Positions 1 through 12,381 of a stretch of 64,000 nt of DNA are shown piece after piece (position 1 is the stretch's first letter; each line of letters starts with the position of its first letter). Source of the DNA: Argentina anserina (Eukaryota; Streptophyta; Magnoliopsida; Rosales; Rosaceae); assembly GCF_933775445.1 (NCBI RefSeq), contig NC_065876.1, positions 18,414,001 to 18,478,000 on the forward strand, given 5' to 3'. The translations under genes and the position numbers were made by a program. Below the pieces are notes generated by a model that was not told the origin of the DNA, made no database searches, and saw only the letters and a list, made by a program, of their open reading frames with translations.

Positions 1-221
1 ATCCCTAGCTAGAAGAGAGATCGATTGAATAGAGCAAATTTAGAAGAAAAGGCGTACAAAAGCAAGATTGAAAGGCTTTTTCTTACCATAACCGATAGAT
101 TTGGATATGAACAAACACCACCACTTTCCTGAATTCCTCATCCTTTCATGTATATTTCTCATTGAGAGCTATATCTGTTGGGCCATTATTTGGTTGTGAA
201 GATCCAGCTATCTATAGATCG

Positions 222-1800
222 ATGGATGCCTGCATGGGTGGTAAGAAGATGATAGCGATTTGTAATGAACGGCTGCGGTTAGCCAATTATACCATCGGCG
301 TGGTGTTCACGATGATCTTAATTAGTGGTAGTATGGTGGCTGGCGTGGGATTTGGGAAGTCAGCAGCAGTGCCGGTTCCGGCAATGTTTGCATTCGGGGA
401 CTCGCTCATTGATGTTGGCAACAACAACTTTTTAAGTTCCTTCGCTAAATCCAATTATTTTCCTTATGGCATCGATTTCCGGGGAGGCCCCTCCGGCAGA
501 TTCACCAATGGAAGAACTTCCGTTGATATGCTTGGTGCGCGCGCCTCGTGTCTAGCTAGCTATATCCCTGTATAGTCTCATTAGTCTGTATAATCTAGCT
601 AGTTAATTATTTATTACGCATATACCTGCATGCATGTTTTCTTCGATCAATTAATCAATTATTTGCTATGTACTCTGCAGGAAATTTGCTGGATCTTCCT
701 TATGCTCCAGCCTTCGCAGATCCTAATGCAAAAGGGAGCAACATACTCAGGGGAGTCAATTATGCTTCAGCAGCTGCTGGCATACTCGATGAGACAGGTC
801 GACAATACGTAAGTCGATCACGTACAAGCTACTAGCTTAACTGGCTTGTCTAAAATATGAATGTTATTTTTTTTAGTTCCTTAAAATTTATGATGAACGT
901 GCATGCACGTGTGTTAATTCAAGGGAGATCGGTATGCCCTAAGCCAGCAAGTGTTGAATTTCGAGAGCACCTTGAATCAGTTGAGAACAATGATGGGAGG
1001 AACTAACCTGACCCAGTACCTGGCTAAGTCGATTGCTATTTTGGTGTTTGGGAGCAATGATTACCTCAACAACTATCTAATGCCCTGCCTCTATTCCTCC
1101 AGTTACACTTACACTCCTCCAGCCTTTGCTAACCTCCTCCTTAATCGCTATGCCACAGAGATTCTGGCTTTGCATAGTCTTGGATTGAGGAAGTTTGTGC
1201 TGGTAGGAATTGGCCCCTTGGGTTGCATTCCTAACCAAAGAGCATCTGGTAAGGCTCCGCCAGGAAGATGTGTTGACAATGTCAATCAGATCATTGGAAG
1301 CTTCAATCAAGGGCTCAGATCGCTCGTTACCCAACTTAACAGCAACCATCCTGGTGCAATCTTTGTGTACGGCAATGCTTATGGTGCTTTTGGTGACATT
1401 CTGAATAATCCTGCACCCTATGGTAAGTAAAATATTGAACACTCCGGCCTATTCTGATACACACACACACACACACACACGATTTGAACCATAAATTAGC
1501 GTTAGATAAGTAGATATATAGCATGTTATGGTTACAAATTGTTGATTTAAATATGATTGGCATTGGCTTATGCGTGCAGGTTTGAGTGTGATTGATAGGG
1601 CTTGCTGTGGAATTGGGAGGAACCAAGGGCAGATAACATGCCTACCATTTGCAGTTCCATGCTCAAATAGAAATCAATATATGTTTTGGGATGCTTTCCA
1701 CCCAACTGAAGCTGCAAACGCAGTCCTTGCTTGGCGGGCTTTTAATGGGCCAACCTCTTATAGTTACCCTATCAATGTCCAACAACTGTCTCTCATATAA
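222..1800 (+). CDS. GDSL esterase/lipase (SGNH hydrolase), four exons, apparently intact
   Basis: Exons 222-534, 681-808, 924-1422 and 1580-1800 have GT-AG borders and join in frame to 386 aa, near the usual 350-390 aa of plant GDSL lipases. Block I is FAFGDSLIDVGNNNF with nucleophile Ser61; block III is VFGSNDY (about residues 188-194); block V is DAFHP, giving Asp350 and His353 of the triad. A hydrophobic stretch at residues 25-42 looks like a signal peptide, so secretion to the apoplast or cell wall is likely; family members hydrolyse acyl esters, but the substrate cannot be read here. The start at 222 is the first ATG in frame; it leaves about 20 polar residues before the hydrophobic core, so the ATG at 249 is a credible alternative. 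No stop or frameshift was seen. An (AC)n tract lies in intron 3. Family assignment is very secure; exon borders are inferred from splice signals and frame. Confidence 0.92.
1460..1480. repeat. (AC)n microsatellite in intron 3 of the GDSL gene
   Basis: About ten AC units lie between exon 3 and exon 4 of the lipase gene. Length polymorphism between individuals would be expected. Confidence 0.9.
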
Positions 1801-2640
1801 TCTGATCGATTTAAAAAAAAAAAAATCTGATCAAGCTAGCATATTAAATTCTATATATATCAAATGCAAGTGAAACAGAACCAAGAATCAAAGAGATTGG
1901 GAAATTCTGATATATTCTATGCTCTCTATAACTGGAGTATATATACAAGACACACACCAAGTCCTATTACGAAACTAATTACAACAATATTTACAACACT
2001 AATTATAAGATATAACTCGCGACACCACTCCCTCTCAATTAGGTGAATTGATTGCTGATAGTTTTGGTCAGTGTTAGCATTGGAATTGGATTGTCCTCTG
2101 TAGCAGTCGATTGGCATGTCTAGCTGCTGGAAACTAAGAGGTAGGGAAAGTAATTTCTTATCTATATTGCCTTGATTCAATTTGGGGTCTTTGATTATTG
2201 GAATTGTTCCTATACTATTTTCGTATTCTAATAGACAAGCATCGTCCTTTTGTCATATTGATATTCAGATGGTGCTCATTGAATTCTAACGTCCTTTTGT
2301 TGGTAATGATATGAATGTCTGGTAACAGGTTGTATGAACCCTTCTTTGAATGTTTCAGTCTTGGTGTGAATTAGCTCTTAATATCCTTATCGAGGTTCCT
2401 TCATGTAATAATTCGCATATTATAAAAGGAGATATCAAATGTATATAATATTATGGAATTGAAGGTCATGAAGTAATTAATTATGTGTAGTGGACGGCTT
2501 AGACACATCATGAAATTGAGATTGATTTATAATTATGTGTAGTGTAATGGATGACATTATAATTGGGTGCACCTATTACAAATTAACTAGCTATTGTAAT
2601 TAAGGAAATGTGTCTATAGTAATATATGAGTATAGATATT
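1801..2640. other. Intergenic, AT-rich, no gene seen
   Basis: Downstream spacer of the lipase gene. Only short ORFs without recognisable domains are present. The A-rich stretch just after the stop and TATATA runs could include the lipase 3' end, but no clear polyadenylation signal stands out. Confidence 0.5.
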
Positions 2641-3430
2641 ATTTCTAATATATATAGAGGATAATGGAGAAAACCCTAAGGGGATAAGGACAGACGATGG
2701 AACCTTATCACACTTCATCGACCTTCCTTGAGAGATTTATCAATCGAACTCGTTTATAGAAGGGAATAAAAAGAAGACGGTGGGGAGTGTGCGAAAAATG
2801 GTTTTAGTTCTTCAGTCGAGTTCCTCCTCAGCTTCTCTTCCTGTTTCCCTTAACATTCTGACCTGATTTGGTGACTATATAAAAGGATTTCGATGATGAT
2901 AACACCGATGAATAAATGCAGAAGAAAATAAATCTGGGTTGAGTTGAAATTGATTGAACTAAAGGCTGAAGAATCAGATTAGAATCGAAACTGAAAGAAA
3001 GTTGGGATTTCGATGAATGGAGTATGATTCTCACCTGAAACTGATGAATAATCAAAGTTTAACAACTTAGAAGATGAAGAGCAACGGTGGTTGGAAAACC
3101 TCAAGTTTCCAGTTCACTAAATTCTTCTCCGATCACCTGCATGGCTTGACATGGAGGTAGGCGACGTTGAGAGAAGCTGATTTGGATCTTTTGGAGTCGC
3201 GCCATCGGCGGAGCTGCCTAGAAAAATCGGGTTGACCCGTCTTCCTACCGTCGGGTTTTTGGGTCTGAAAGGGAGAACACGCAGAGCTTCTGTTTTGGTC
3301 TTTGACCAAAGTCTGACCATACTCTCTCTTTTAAATAAGGGAATGAACGGTGGGATTAGAAGAGATTGAATAGATCTAAGGGCTAGAATCAAAAGCTGAT
3401 TTTGAAATTTTAATGAAAAGGAAGAGAAAA
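2641..3430 (-). other. Unassigned promoter- or LTR-like segment
   Basis: Read on the minus strand, this block is pyrimidine-rich and looks like a promoter or leader: a TTATTTAAAAGAGAG stretch near 3340, then CG-rich sequence around 3150-3260, then a TTTCAG that could be a splice acceptor. The ORF at 3117-3392 (-) has no recognised domain. The short string TTTTGGAGTCGC near 3189 recurs near 62920 inside an LTR (TTTTTGGAGTCGC), which hints at LTR origin. It ends where the LINE begins. Function unknown. Confidence 0.3.
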
Positions 3431-3436
3431 TAGGAG

Positions 3437-4440
3437 TATTGAAGTTGATTTAAGTAAACATTTGCGTGCTTTTGTTGAGGTTGAGTCAATTGCTTATAAT
3501 GTTGTTTATGAGGGCATCTCTATGATTTGCTTTGAGTGTGGTTGCTTTGGCCATCCAAAGATAAGTGCCCTTCTAAGATTGTTATGCCTAGTCCCTCTAA
3601 TGTTGTTGCTACTCCTAATGTCTCTAGTAAGGATGTTTTAGATTCTGGTATGAATTATGATTCAATGATTGCTGCTGATGATTGTCATGATCTTTCTTCT
3701 GTGATTAAAGAAGACATGGGGCCCTGGATGCTCATGAACTAATAAAAAGAAAGCTACTCATTCTGGCAATTTTGGTAAGAATCACTCTAAGGGATCTAGA
3801 TTCTCTGTCCTGTGAGAAGATGAAGCAACTGTTTATGTTGAAACCAAGACTATTAGCGACAATGATACGAACCTTTCAGTCCCTTCCATTGTCAAGCTCT
3901 GGACTAACTTTCAAGAGAAGCAATCAAAATCAGCTGTAACCACTACTAATTATGAGGGTTCTAAGAAAATTGTTTCCCCTATGAAGACTAATCCAATTGT
4001 CCAACATTCTGATAAATTGAAATCTATTGATACAAAATTGGGATCTAAGAAAATCTTTGACAGAGCCCCTATGAAGGATGCTTCAAATGTTGGTACTTGT
4101 AGTGGCTCTAAAATCTCCCTCAAGTACCAGAAAAGAAACAAAAGCTCCTCCTCCACTAAACAGCAGTATCACATTTCTAAGAAACTTTCTTTTGATAATT
4201 GTGAGTTTGCTGGTTTTGGAACAGGAACTGCAGCTCTCTTTGGAAATCAGCTTCCTGAGGAACCTTCCCTTCTTGTTAATGAGTTTGTTCTTATGGATAC
4301 TTCCATTCAAGGTGATGTTGCCCCTTCAGGTACTAATGCTAAATCTGCCGATTTTGCTGATATGACTTTTGCTAAAAATAGCTTATTAGAAAATACTAAT
4401 GGCTTGCCTTCCACTGAGTTGGAGGGCATGGCTGATGATT
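3437..4440 (+). pseudogene. LINE ORF1 (gag-like nucleic-acid-binding protein) remnant
   Basis: The reading frame enters with an IEVDLSKHLRAF-like segment, the part of the plant LINE ORF1 before its zinc knuckle; the N-terminal DUF4283 region is missing. A CCHC knuckle (CFECGCFGHPKDKC) is readable around 3525-3570 but only across a one-base deletion near 3557. A second shift near 3740 follows a GPWML motif. The last part (3981-4440) is a low-complexity Ser/Lys-rich tail. In intact elements this protein binds the LINE RNA. Here it cannot be translated as one piece. Confidence 0.8.
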
Positions 4441-4479
4441 AATTTGGTCTTTTTGACCTCTCCTTCTATGCTTTTTATG

Positions 4480-7400
4480 ATGTTTAAAGCCTTATTCTGG
4501 AATGCTCGGGGAGCTGGTAGTGAGAACTTTAAAACCGCAGTTGGAGATCTGATTAAATTGCATTGTGTTGATATTTTGGCCATTTGTGAGCCAAGAGTTC
4601 AGTTTTCTAGAGTTAATAAAGCTTTTCAAGGATATGGGTTTGTCTGATAATATTATAGTTGAAGCTAGAGGGTTCTCTGGTGGTCTTTGGCTTCTTTGGG
4701 ATAGAAACAAGGTTCAGATTGATTACATTGATGATAACTCTCAATCCATTTATGTGAAAATTTCTATTCCTGGTAAACAACCTTGGCTTTTCATTGTTAT
4801 TTATGCTAGTCCTACTCATAGTGTTAGAGCTGGTTTATGGAGCTACCTTGATCAATTAGTTACCTCTGTCAATCTCCCTTGCACTCTTATGGGGGATTTC
4901 AATGAGCTGGTCTCTGCTGATGACAAGAATTTTGGTCCTCTCTCTGGTCGATTTGCTGGCCTTAGAGATTGGGTGAATAGAAATGGTATGATTGATATGG
5001 GTTTCCAGGGCTCAAAATACACTTGGAGTAACAACAAGATCAAGGAAAGATTGGATAGAGGTTTTTGTTGCCCTGCTTGGAGAACTTTGTTTGCTAAAGC
5101 TTTCATTAGACATTTTCCAAAAACTAGATCTGATCATTGTCTCATTCTCCTTCAGCTTTACTCTAATAATTTTGTGAATAAAAATGATGTTCCTTTCAGA
5201 TTTCAAGCTATGTGGATGAACCACAATATGTATGCTGATTTTGTTGCTAGTTCATGGAATTCTTCTTCTGGAGATCTGTCTAGAAAAATCTCTTACCTTT
5301 ATGCTGCTCTTTCTAAATGGAACAAAGATGTTTTTGGGCACCTATTCCACAGGAAAAGACATATCCTTGCCAGGCTTGGGGGGATTCAAAAGGCCTGTGA
5401 TAGGTTTGAGAACCCTTTCCTCAAACTTGAAGCTGAGTTGATCAAAGAGTATGAAGGCATTTGTGAGCAGGAAAATCTTTATTGGAGGCAAAAATCTAGA
5501 GACAAGTGGTTACAAGGAGGTGACAGAAACACTAATTTCTTTCACTTAACTACTTTGGTTAGGAGGAGGAAAAACAAGATTGAGGGTCTTTTTAATGCTC
5601 AAGATGTTTGGTTCACTGATTCTACTAACATGAAGAAGATTGTTGTTGACTTTTTCATTAATCTATTCTCTGGTCATTCTACTGAGGACTCAAGATTTCT
5701 AATTGATAGGTTGTTCCCTGCTATTGATCAACAACACATAGCAGCTCTCTCTCACCCCATCACTCGTCCTGAAGCCATTGGTGCTCTCAAAGCCCCTGGT
5801 CATGATGGTTTCTCAGCTATTTTTTTTTTCCAATATCATTGGAACTTATGCTCTGCTGATATTTTTCATGTTGTGCAAGATGCTTTCAAGAATTGTTCCA
5901 TTCCTCAAGGCTTAAATCACATTATCATTACCTTAGTTCCTAAAGTGGAGGAACCTCAGCATATGGTAAATTTTAGACCTATCAGCCTCTGCACTACTAT
6001 TTACAAGGTCATTTCTAAAATTATTGTTGCTAGAATTAGACCTTTGATGATGAATTTAATCAGCCCTAACCAAGTTAGTTATGTGCCTGGTAGAAATATC
6101 TCTGATAATATCATGGTTGCTCAAGAACTTCTTTTTAAGTTCAAGAAATCTTTTGGCAAGCAGGGTTTCTTTGCTTGGAAAGTTGACTTATCCAAAGCTT
6201 ATGATAGGTTGAGTTGGAATTTTATTGAGATGGTGCTTTATGATGCTAAATTTCCTCATTCTTTGGTCAAATTAATTATGCATTGCATAAGCTTTGTCTC
6301 CTTCAAGGTCAAAGAGGCATTAGACAAGGTGATCCCTTGTTTCCTTACATATTTGTGCTTTGCATGGAAAAGCTTTCTCATTTGGTCAATACCTTGGTTA
6401 ATGATGGTTTGTGGAAACCTGTTAGAGCTTCTCAGTCTAGTCCTAAAATTTCTCACCTGTTTTTTGCTGATGACCTCATTCTTTTTGCTGAAGCATCTAT
6501 TTCTCAAGCTAATGCTCTTAAAAAATGCCTTGATATCTTCTGCGCATTATCCGGTCAAGCTGTCAGTTATGAGAAGTCTCTCATTTACTGCTCCCCCAAT
6601 ACTTGCTCTTCTACTGCTACATGTGTCAGTAGAATATGTGGCTCCCCGTTAACTAATGATTTGGGAAAGTATCTTGGCATGCCTTTGATCTATGAAAGAG
6701 TTAATAAACACACTTATGCAGGTATTTATGATAAAGTTCAGAGCAGACTATCAAGCTGGAAAAGTAAAACTTTGAGTATGGCTGGTAGACTTGTTCTCAT
6801 TCAATCTGTCTCTTCTGCTATCCCTAATTGTGCCATGCAAACTGCTAGATTTCCGGTTAGTTTGTGTGATAAATTGGATAAACTAAATAGAGACTTTCTT
6901 TGGGGTGATACTGAAGATAAGAAAAAGATTCATTTGGTTAATTGGGAGACTGTGTGTAAGCCTAAAATTCTTGGTGGTTTGGGAATTAAAAGAACTTATG
7001 ATATGAATCAGGCTATGCTTGCCAAAGCTAGTTGGAGAATTTGGCAAAAATGATCCTGGGATTTGGAATACCATCTTTAAAGAGAAGTATCTTAAGCATT
7101 ACTCTATTGTAGATAACAATTACCAGCCCTTTCAGATTTGTTCTAGTACTTGGAGAGGAGTTGTTCATGGTGCTCAGATGCTTAGGCAAGGCCAGAAATG
7201 GCGAGTTGGGGATGGTAAAACAATTAATTTCTAGTATGATCCCTTTCTTATTCCTAATGCTTTAATTTCTCATGTCATTCCTAATGCTCATGTTGATCAT
7301 AATGCCACTGTTTGTGATTTTTGGGATGATTTGGGTTGGAACATTGATCTTCTCTCTGCTGCTCTTCCTGATGACATTGTTAATCTTGTGATCAATACTC

Positions 7401-8523
7401 CTACTGGTTTTGAGGGGTGTGGGGATGATGTTAAGATATGGTCTGCTACTTCTAATGGTATTTTCTCCGTTAAATCTACTTACAACTCTATTTTTAATTT
7501 TGATGAGCCTGCTGACCCTCACTGAAAGGCTTTATGGAGTTTTGATATTCCCCCTAAACAAAAAACTTTTCTTTGGGTGATTTTACATAAGAAGTTGTTG
7601 ACTAATGAGCAAAGAGTTAGACGTGGTCTTGTTAACTCTTCCACCTGCACCATTTGCAATTCTGATAGTGAATCTTTTATGCATCTTTTTAGAGATTGTT
7701 CAAGAGCAAAGGTTGTTTGGAGCTGCATTTCAAAACCTGCTGCTATTTCCAATACCTTTGGTTTAAATTGGCAGGGTTGGATTAGTGCTCAATTGAATTG
7801 CAAGTCTCTTACTCATAAAGGAATTAAATGGTGCAACTTCTTTGTTGGTACACATGGTTCCTTTGGAAGTGGAGGAATAAGGCGATTTTTGATCCTAGCT
7901 TCCGTTTTCCTTTCAATCCTGGGAAAATCATTATTGATGCTGCTCTTGAATGGAAGACTTCTGCTCTTAAAGCTAAATTTTATCCTGCTTGTGATGTTCA
8001 CATGTTCTCTTGGATCAGACCCCCTGAGCAGTTCCTTAAACTTAATGTGGATGGTACTAGAAGTGGTCAGTCTGGTAAGATAGGTGCTGGTGGTGTCATT
8101 AGGGATCATGATGGGAATTGGGTGTCTGGTTTTCAAATCAATCTGGGGGTTGGTGCCATTATTGAGGCTGAAGCTTGGAGTTTATACTATGGTTTGAAGT
8201 TGGCTCATAATCTTCACATCTCTAAGCTTGAGATTGAATCAGATTCTGCCATTCTAATTAACTTGCTCAAGAGATCTGATCTATCTCTCCATCCCCTTGG
8301 TTCTCTCATTGCTGGATGTCATCACTTCATTTCTTCCATGGATGAAACTAGGATCAACCACATCTTCAGGGAAAGTAACATGACAGCTGATTCTCTTGCT
8401 TAATGTAGCATTGATCATGCTCCTGGCTTATTGATTTTTGAAGACCCTCCTGTTCATACCATTTCTACTTTTATGGATGATTTAGCTAATGTCTCTAGAC
8501 CTAGAAAAACTGGGATTGTTCTC
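4480..8523 (+). pseudogene. LINE ORF2 (endonuclease / reverse transcriptase / RNase H) with multiple frameshifts
   Basis: ORF2 starts at ATG 4480 (MFKALFWNARGAG, the usual endonuclease start). A shift near 4640 moves to the next frame, which carries GDFNE and SDHCL endonuclease motifs, then RT motifs (FRPISLC, VDLSKAYDRL). A second shift near 6283 leads to GIRQGDPL and the catalytic FADD box. The frame changes again near 7050; TAG at 7232 and TGA near 7523 each replace an expected Trp codon; a further shift falls near 7828. The zf-RVT segment lies at about 7560-7830. The RNase H domain (LNVDGT, IESDSA, FRESNMTADSLA) occupies about 8038-8403, followed by a stop where a sense codon is expected. 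Many catalytic residues survive although the frame does not, so it died fairly recently. Confidence 0.93.
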
Positions 8524-8600
8524 TAGTTTGCTCTCTTAGTTTGTTCTGTTGGGCCTTTGTGCCCCTGCGTAACCAAAAAAACAAAACAAAACAAACAAAG

Positions 8601-8826
8601 AGACTAACCATTGGAGCGCTCAATTCTTCTAGCTCTTGCAACAACAGCATGATCATCCAGAAAAGCATAAATAGCATGTAGGGAAGGCTCATCAAACGTG
8701 AACAATCCAAGAGAAAGAGTGATGCTGCACTTGGCCAAAGCATCAGCAGTACCATTGCACTCCCTGAAAATGTGCATAAGTTTCACATTCTCCATGTTTT
8801 CCATAAGTCTTTTGCAACTCTCCGTG
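8601..8826 (-). mobile_element. Older LINE fragment, C-terminal RNase H end, minus strand
   Basis: The minus strand encodes a 70-residue stretch (LMHIFRECNGTADALAK...) matching the end of the plant LINE RNase H domain, ending with a stop at about 8612. Its T-rich 3' UTR abuts the A-rich tail of the plus-strand LINE, so the two elements are tail-to-tail. Its upstream side is cut at about 8822-8826 by an unrelated LTR-like sequence. Confidence 0.75.
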
Positions 8827-9290
8827 ACACGACCCGCCCTAAGTCGTGTGGGGACCAAAAACTTCGATATAGTCTCACTTGAAAATAGACCTAACCTGCA
8901 ACAATACAACTAAAAACTCCAACAACAATCATCTCATCCATAATTATACAAGTTAATTCCACATTCTTGTACAACATACCCAAATTAACATCCAATATCT
9001 CATACAGTTCTAAGTCTCATGGTAATCAGAGCAATTAACATAAATTAAATAAAGTGACTTATAGGTTAAACATGTAACCTACAATCTGAATACTCGGCGA
9101 TGGACTCACTGCCTCACTGCTGCTAAGGGGAGTCGGTAAGCCTACAAACTGGGCATTTGAAAATGAAGGGTCCAAGGGAAAAATATTTAAAACGTTAGAA
9201 TGAGTGGACGAAAATAAATTACTGAATGAACAAAATGACTTAATACTTCCCCCAAAATTATATCAATCAAATAAGAAAACTTATGCATGC
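8822..9290. mobile_element. LTR-like fragment
   Basis: Begins GTGACACGACCCGCCC, resembling the TGTAACRACCCC terminus of the solo LTRs at 15.2, 53.3 and 58.6 kb, and contains a gtaagcctac-type segment like those elements have near 15540 and 58960. No coding capacity and no target duplication seen. Judged a truncated relative. Confidence 0.4.
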
Positions 9291-9479
9291 ATGTGTTGTG
9301 TTTTCATATAAAAATGTTGATAGGAGTACAAAGTGTGACATTCTTAATGTATATATACCATATTCTTACTCTTTGTTACCTCTTATTTCGTATGTTTTAG
9401 TTTCTTTTATTCATATAAGTGTGTCGGTAGAGCTTAACTTGAATATGAGTGAATTAATGATGAAATCGTGATAAGTGTT

Positions 9480-11477
9480 GAAAATCATTGTTGAGATATG
9501 ATTCCTTGTTCGAGTAAGGTTCATCATTTCCTATTTCTTTATTTCTAACGTACTTATTCTTAATATGAAAGACAAATCCATGTTGGAAAATGAAAGTAAT
9601 CCTAGTTGCACAAGTAAAGATGAGAGACTGAAAATTAGATTCCTAGAAGGACAAGGAGAGGCCGTGCGGTACATATGGATTCCTATTGGGAGTTGGATTC
9701 TAAATTCAAGTTGGAGATGGATTTCCAAGGTCTATATGAAGATATTTTCATTTTTGTTCTTATTAATCAGAATTATTAAGGAGAAGAATATATGCACTTA
9801 GAAGCCCAATCTATGCAAGAATCAGAAATATGTCAAGATTCGTAGTCCAACTTCGACGAACTCCCCTGGATAGCTCAGAATGAATTAGAAGGCATTTCAT
9901 ATATGGATATAAATATGTGTGAGTCTATTTTCTATAGGATTTAGAATCCCATCAATATCGTATTCCTACAAGGAGATATGACTGAATCTTTATCCGGAGG
10001 TCCAGTGGGGTCGGCAGAATTATCTCAGCCATTGATTTGCTTTTGATCTAAGGGCTGTGAGGAAAAGTTAGGGCCTTATTTCTCCTATATATAGAGGCAC
10101 AAATCTACATCCGAATCATCATTAATGCATGCACCAAAAAAAGCCAAAGCTCTACCCTAAACACTACTCATCATCCTCAAAGTCATTCAAGCTGTAAACA
10201 CCATCTTCCCTTCATCCCTTTCGATCCAAAGCGCTACGTCTATGATTTCCATTCAAGTTGAAGTCGTGCTGCCTTGTTTTGATACTGCTAAAGAAGATTG
10301 ACAATGTTTGCAATTTGTTTGGTTCTTGTTGTAATGATTTTATGTTTCTGGTTAGTTCTTAGATTTATGTAATGAATGATTTATCAAATTTTATGAAGTA
10401 GTTGCGATTTCTTATACAATGATTTTCTATGTATGTCGTGAGTTTATGATGCCATAATTCAATGATTCTCTTTCTTGTGTCTTAAACTATATGTGATTCA
10501 AGGCCCTAAGTTAGTTTCGCATATAAGACTTTCTAATGTTCTTGTTAACTTTAGTAAGTGACATGCTTGAATTGTTAGTAATCATTAGATGATAACCAAG
10601 GATTGTTTCGATTCAAAGATGCCCTATAGATAAATGAAGTGGTAGGATTGAGAATGCATGTAACTTTGTAATTTCGATGCCCTAAGCAAGGATTACTTGA
10701 ACATGGCTTGGCTTAGAGATGCCTTAAGCTATTTAATTCTATCTTGAGTTGTGATGTTGAACTCTAATTGACCCTTAAGGCTCGGCATGCATAAGTTGAG
10801 AATACGATTTCGTTGGTTGCTCTATGATTTCTGTTTGGTAATTACTTGTGTGTTAATTGGTTGATCACATGTATATCTTAGTTTAGGTTTTATTTTCTGT
10901 CTTGAGTCCAAAACTTATATCCCAGATCTTTTATATCTCTTTGTGATTTTCATGTTTAGTTTTGATACTTGGTAGTTGATTAATTGTTTGTTCTTTGTCA
11001 TCTTCACCGATTAGACTTTGCCTTTGAAATATGTTAATTTCTTTATGTGACTGGGGCTACATGATGGGTTAGGATGTTAGATTACGAATGAGGCTGGGCT
11101 GAGTTCGAATGTATTAAAGTGTCATTGAGTTAGGAACCTTGGGAGGAACTTAACTGCATAACCGATTCTAGGATGTATAATTTACCATACGGCATGAACT
11201 TAAATGAGAGTAGATTTCGTTACCTTTGTTCGTATGTTATTTGTTTGGTAATTTCTTATGTGTTGGTTGGTTGATCATATGTATATATTAGTTTACGTTT
11301 ATTTTCTGTTTGATCCGAAACATATCTCAAGTCTTTTAAAATCTTATGAATTCGTTGTTAAATGTTTGTGAGTCTTTGCCCTGGTTGGATCCCCGGTTTG
11401 TGAACGATACCCTCTTGCTTTATACTACTAACGATACTTACATGGTTAATATTGATGTCGAGTAATCGAACCGATCA
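9480..11477 (+). mobile_element. Ty3-type LTR (Athila/Tat-like), 5' boundary uncertain
   Basis: Shares blocks with the LTRs at 37.3-39.5, 39.6-41.0 and 48.6-52.2 kb: a TATA box CTATATATAGAGG at 10085-10097, a downstream leader, and the final block GAACGATACCCTC-TTATACTACTAACGATAC...ATCGAACCGATCA. It ends in ATCA at 11474-11477, matching the TGAT...ATCA termini of the other copies, and is followed directly by a primer-binding-site-like sequence, so it should be a 5' LTR. No internal coding domain follows; the element is deleted or decayed. Confidence 0.65.
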
Positions 11478-11479
11478 AA

Positions 11480-11497
11480 TGACGCCGTTACCGGAAA
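11480..11497 (+). other. Decayed primer-binding site of a Ty3/Athila-Tat-type element
   Basis: TGACGCCGTTACCGGAAA lies two bases after the LTR end. Plant Athila/Tat elements carry TGGCGCCGTTGCCGGGGA here. All differences are G-to-A, as expected from cytosine deamination on the other strand. The family assignment rests on recall of that consensus. Confidence 0.6.
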
Positions 11498-11499
11498 TT

Positions 11500-12380
11500 C
11501 ATCTTTATGGATCTCTAATCTTTTAATTTCTATAATTCAGATCAAATAGAGTTTGAAAAAGATTTTACCTTGACTATTGAGATTTTGTGATGAGGCTTTT
11601 TTTTTTTCCTGAGCTCTGTGCCCCTGATTTGCATATTGAAGTAATCAAAACTATCAATAGGGAAGTTGAGGCTTGAACCTAAACTAAAATCCAATCTTTG
11701 ATTATATAATTACTTAAACAGATGAAAAAACAACTCCACATGTAGTTCTTATCCTCCCCAAAAACATAAACCCGGAAATTATAAACTATACGTATCTCAT
11801 ACAATTACCACTGCATCCAAATAGGCCAGCTAACAATAGCAAAGCACAAAACAAAAGCAAGGGTAGAATCCCAATGGGGAACATGTAATAACCCTAGGTA
11901 GAATCCCACATGTTGCTGTAGGACAAATAGTTGGCATTGCCGGATACCTTCAGCACGCAACAGACTCCTTCTCCTCTTTCACATGGTAATCGAGTCCCTC
12001 AGCTTCATATCTAGTCCAGAACAGAAACCAACAAATTTACCCAAACATTTTATCTGTTCCAAAAATGAGGGAAGATCCACATATGAAAGAAAGAAGGACG
12101 TCTAATAATCCTGGCCACCATGAATAATTTAGGCGATGCACTTCATTAGCTAACCAGTCTTGAAATCGATATAGCTTAAATAATTTAAATGATTTAATAA
12201 TTCCTTTCAAACCAAAAGAAGATGTGATACAATGGAACTCTAAAGATTACATGCAATTTTCCATACACATATTCTATTCCATACCTGTTTCATAATCTCC
12301 GGTCAGAAACTCCATTGCTATTGTCTGACATGTCACCAAGTGTGGCACCTGAAATTTTACAAAACATACTAATGAGCAAC
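11500..12380. other. Non-coding stretch with a possible minus-strand terminal exon
   Basis: Mostly AT-rich. On the minus strand at about 11953-12020 a short frame reads RYEAEGLDYHVKEEKESVAC then stop, which looks like a real C-terminal exon but has no recognised family and no certain acceptor. Otherwise nothing supported. Confidence 0.25.
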
Positions 12381-12381
12381 T

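Larger units (their letters stand above)
3431..8600 (+). mobile_element. L1-type non-LTR retrotransposon (LINE), 5'-truncated, inactive
   Basis: Order along the plus strand: end of ORF1 with a zinc knuckle, then ORF2 with APE-like endonuclease, reverse transcriptase, zf-RVT and RNase H, then a short 3' UTR and an A-rich (AAAAC)n tail at about 8574-8600. This is the usual layout of plant L1 elements. ORF1 begins abruptly in the middle of the protein near 3431, so the 5' end is missing, as is common for LINE copies. At least four frameshifts and several stops make it non-autonomous. A clear target-site duplication was not found. Confidence 0.93.

Noticed and set aside
1077..1442. Minus-strand ORF over GDSL exon 3
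   Set aside because: Shadow of the coding exon on the other strand.
4565..6652. Long ORF as a host gene
   Set aside because: It is the endonuclease and first half of the reverse transcriptase of the LINE, in one of several frames joined by frameshifts.
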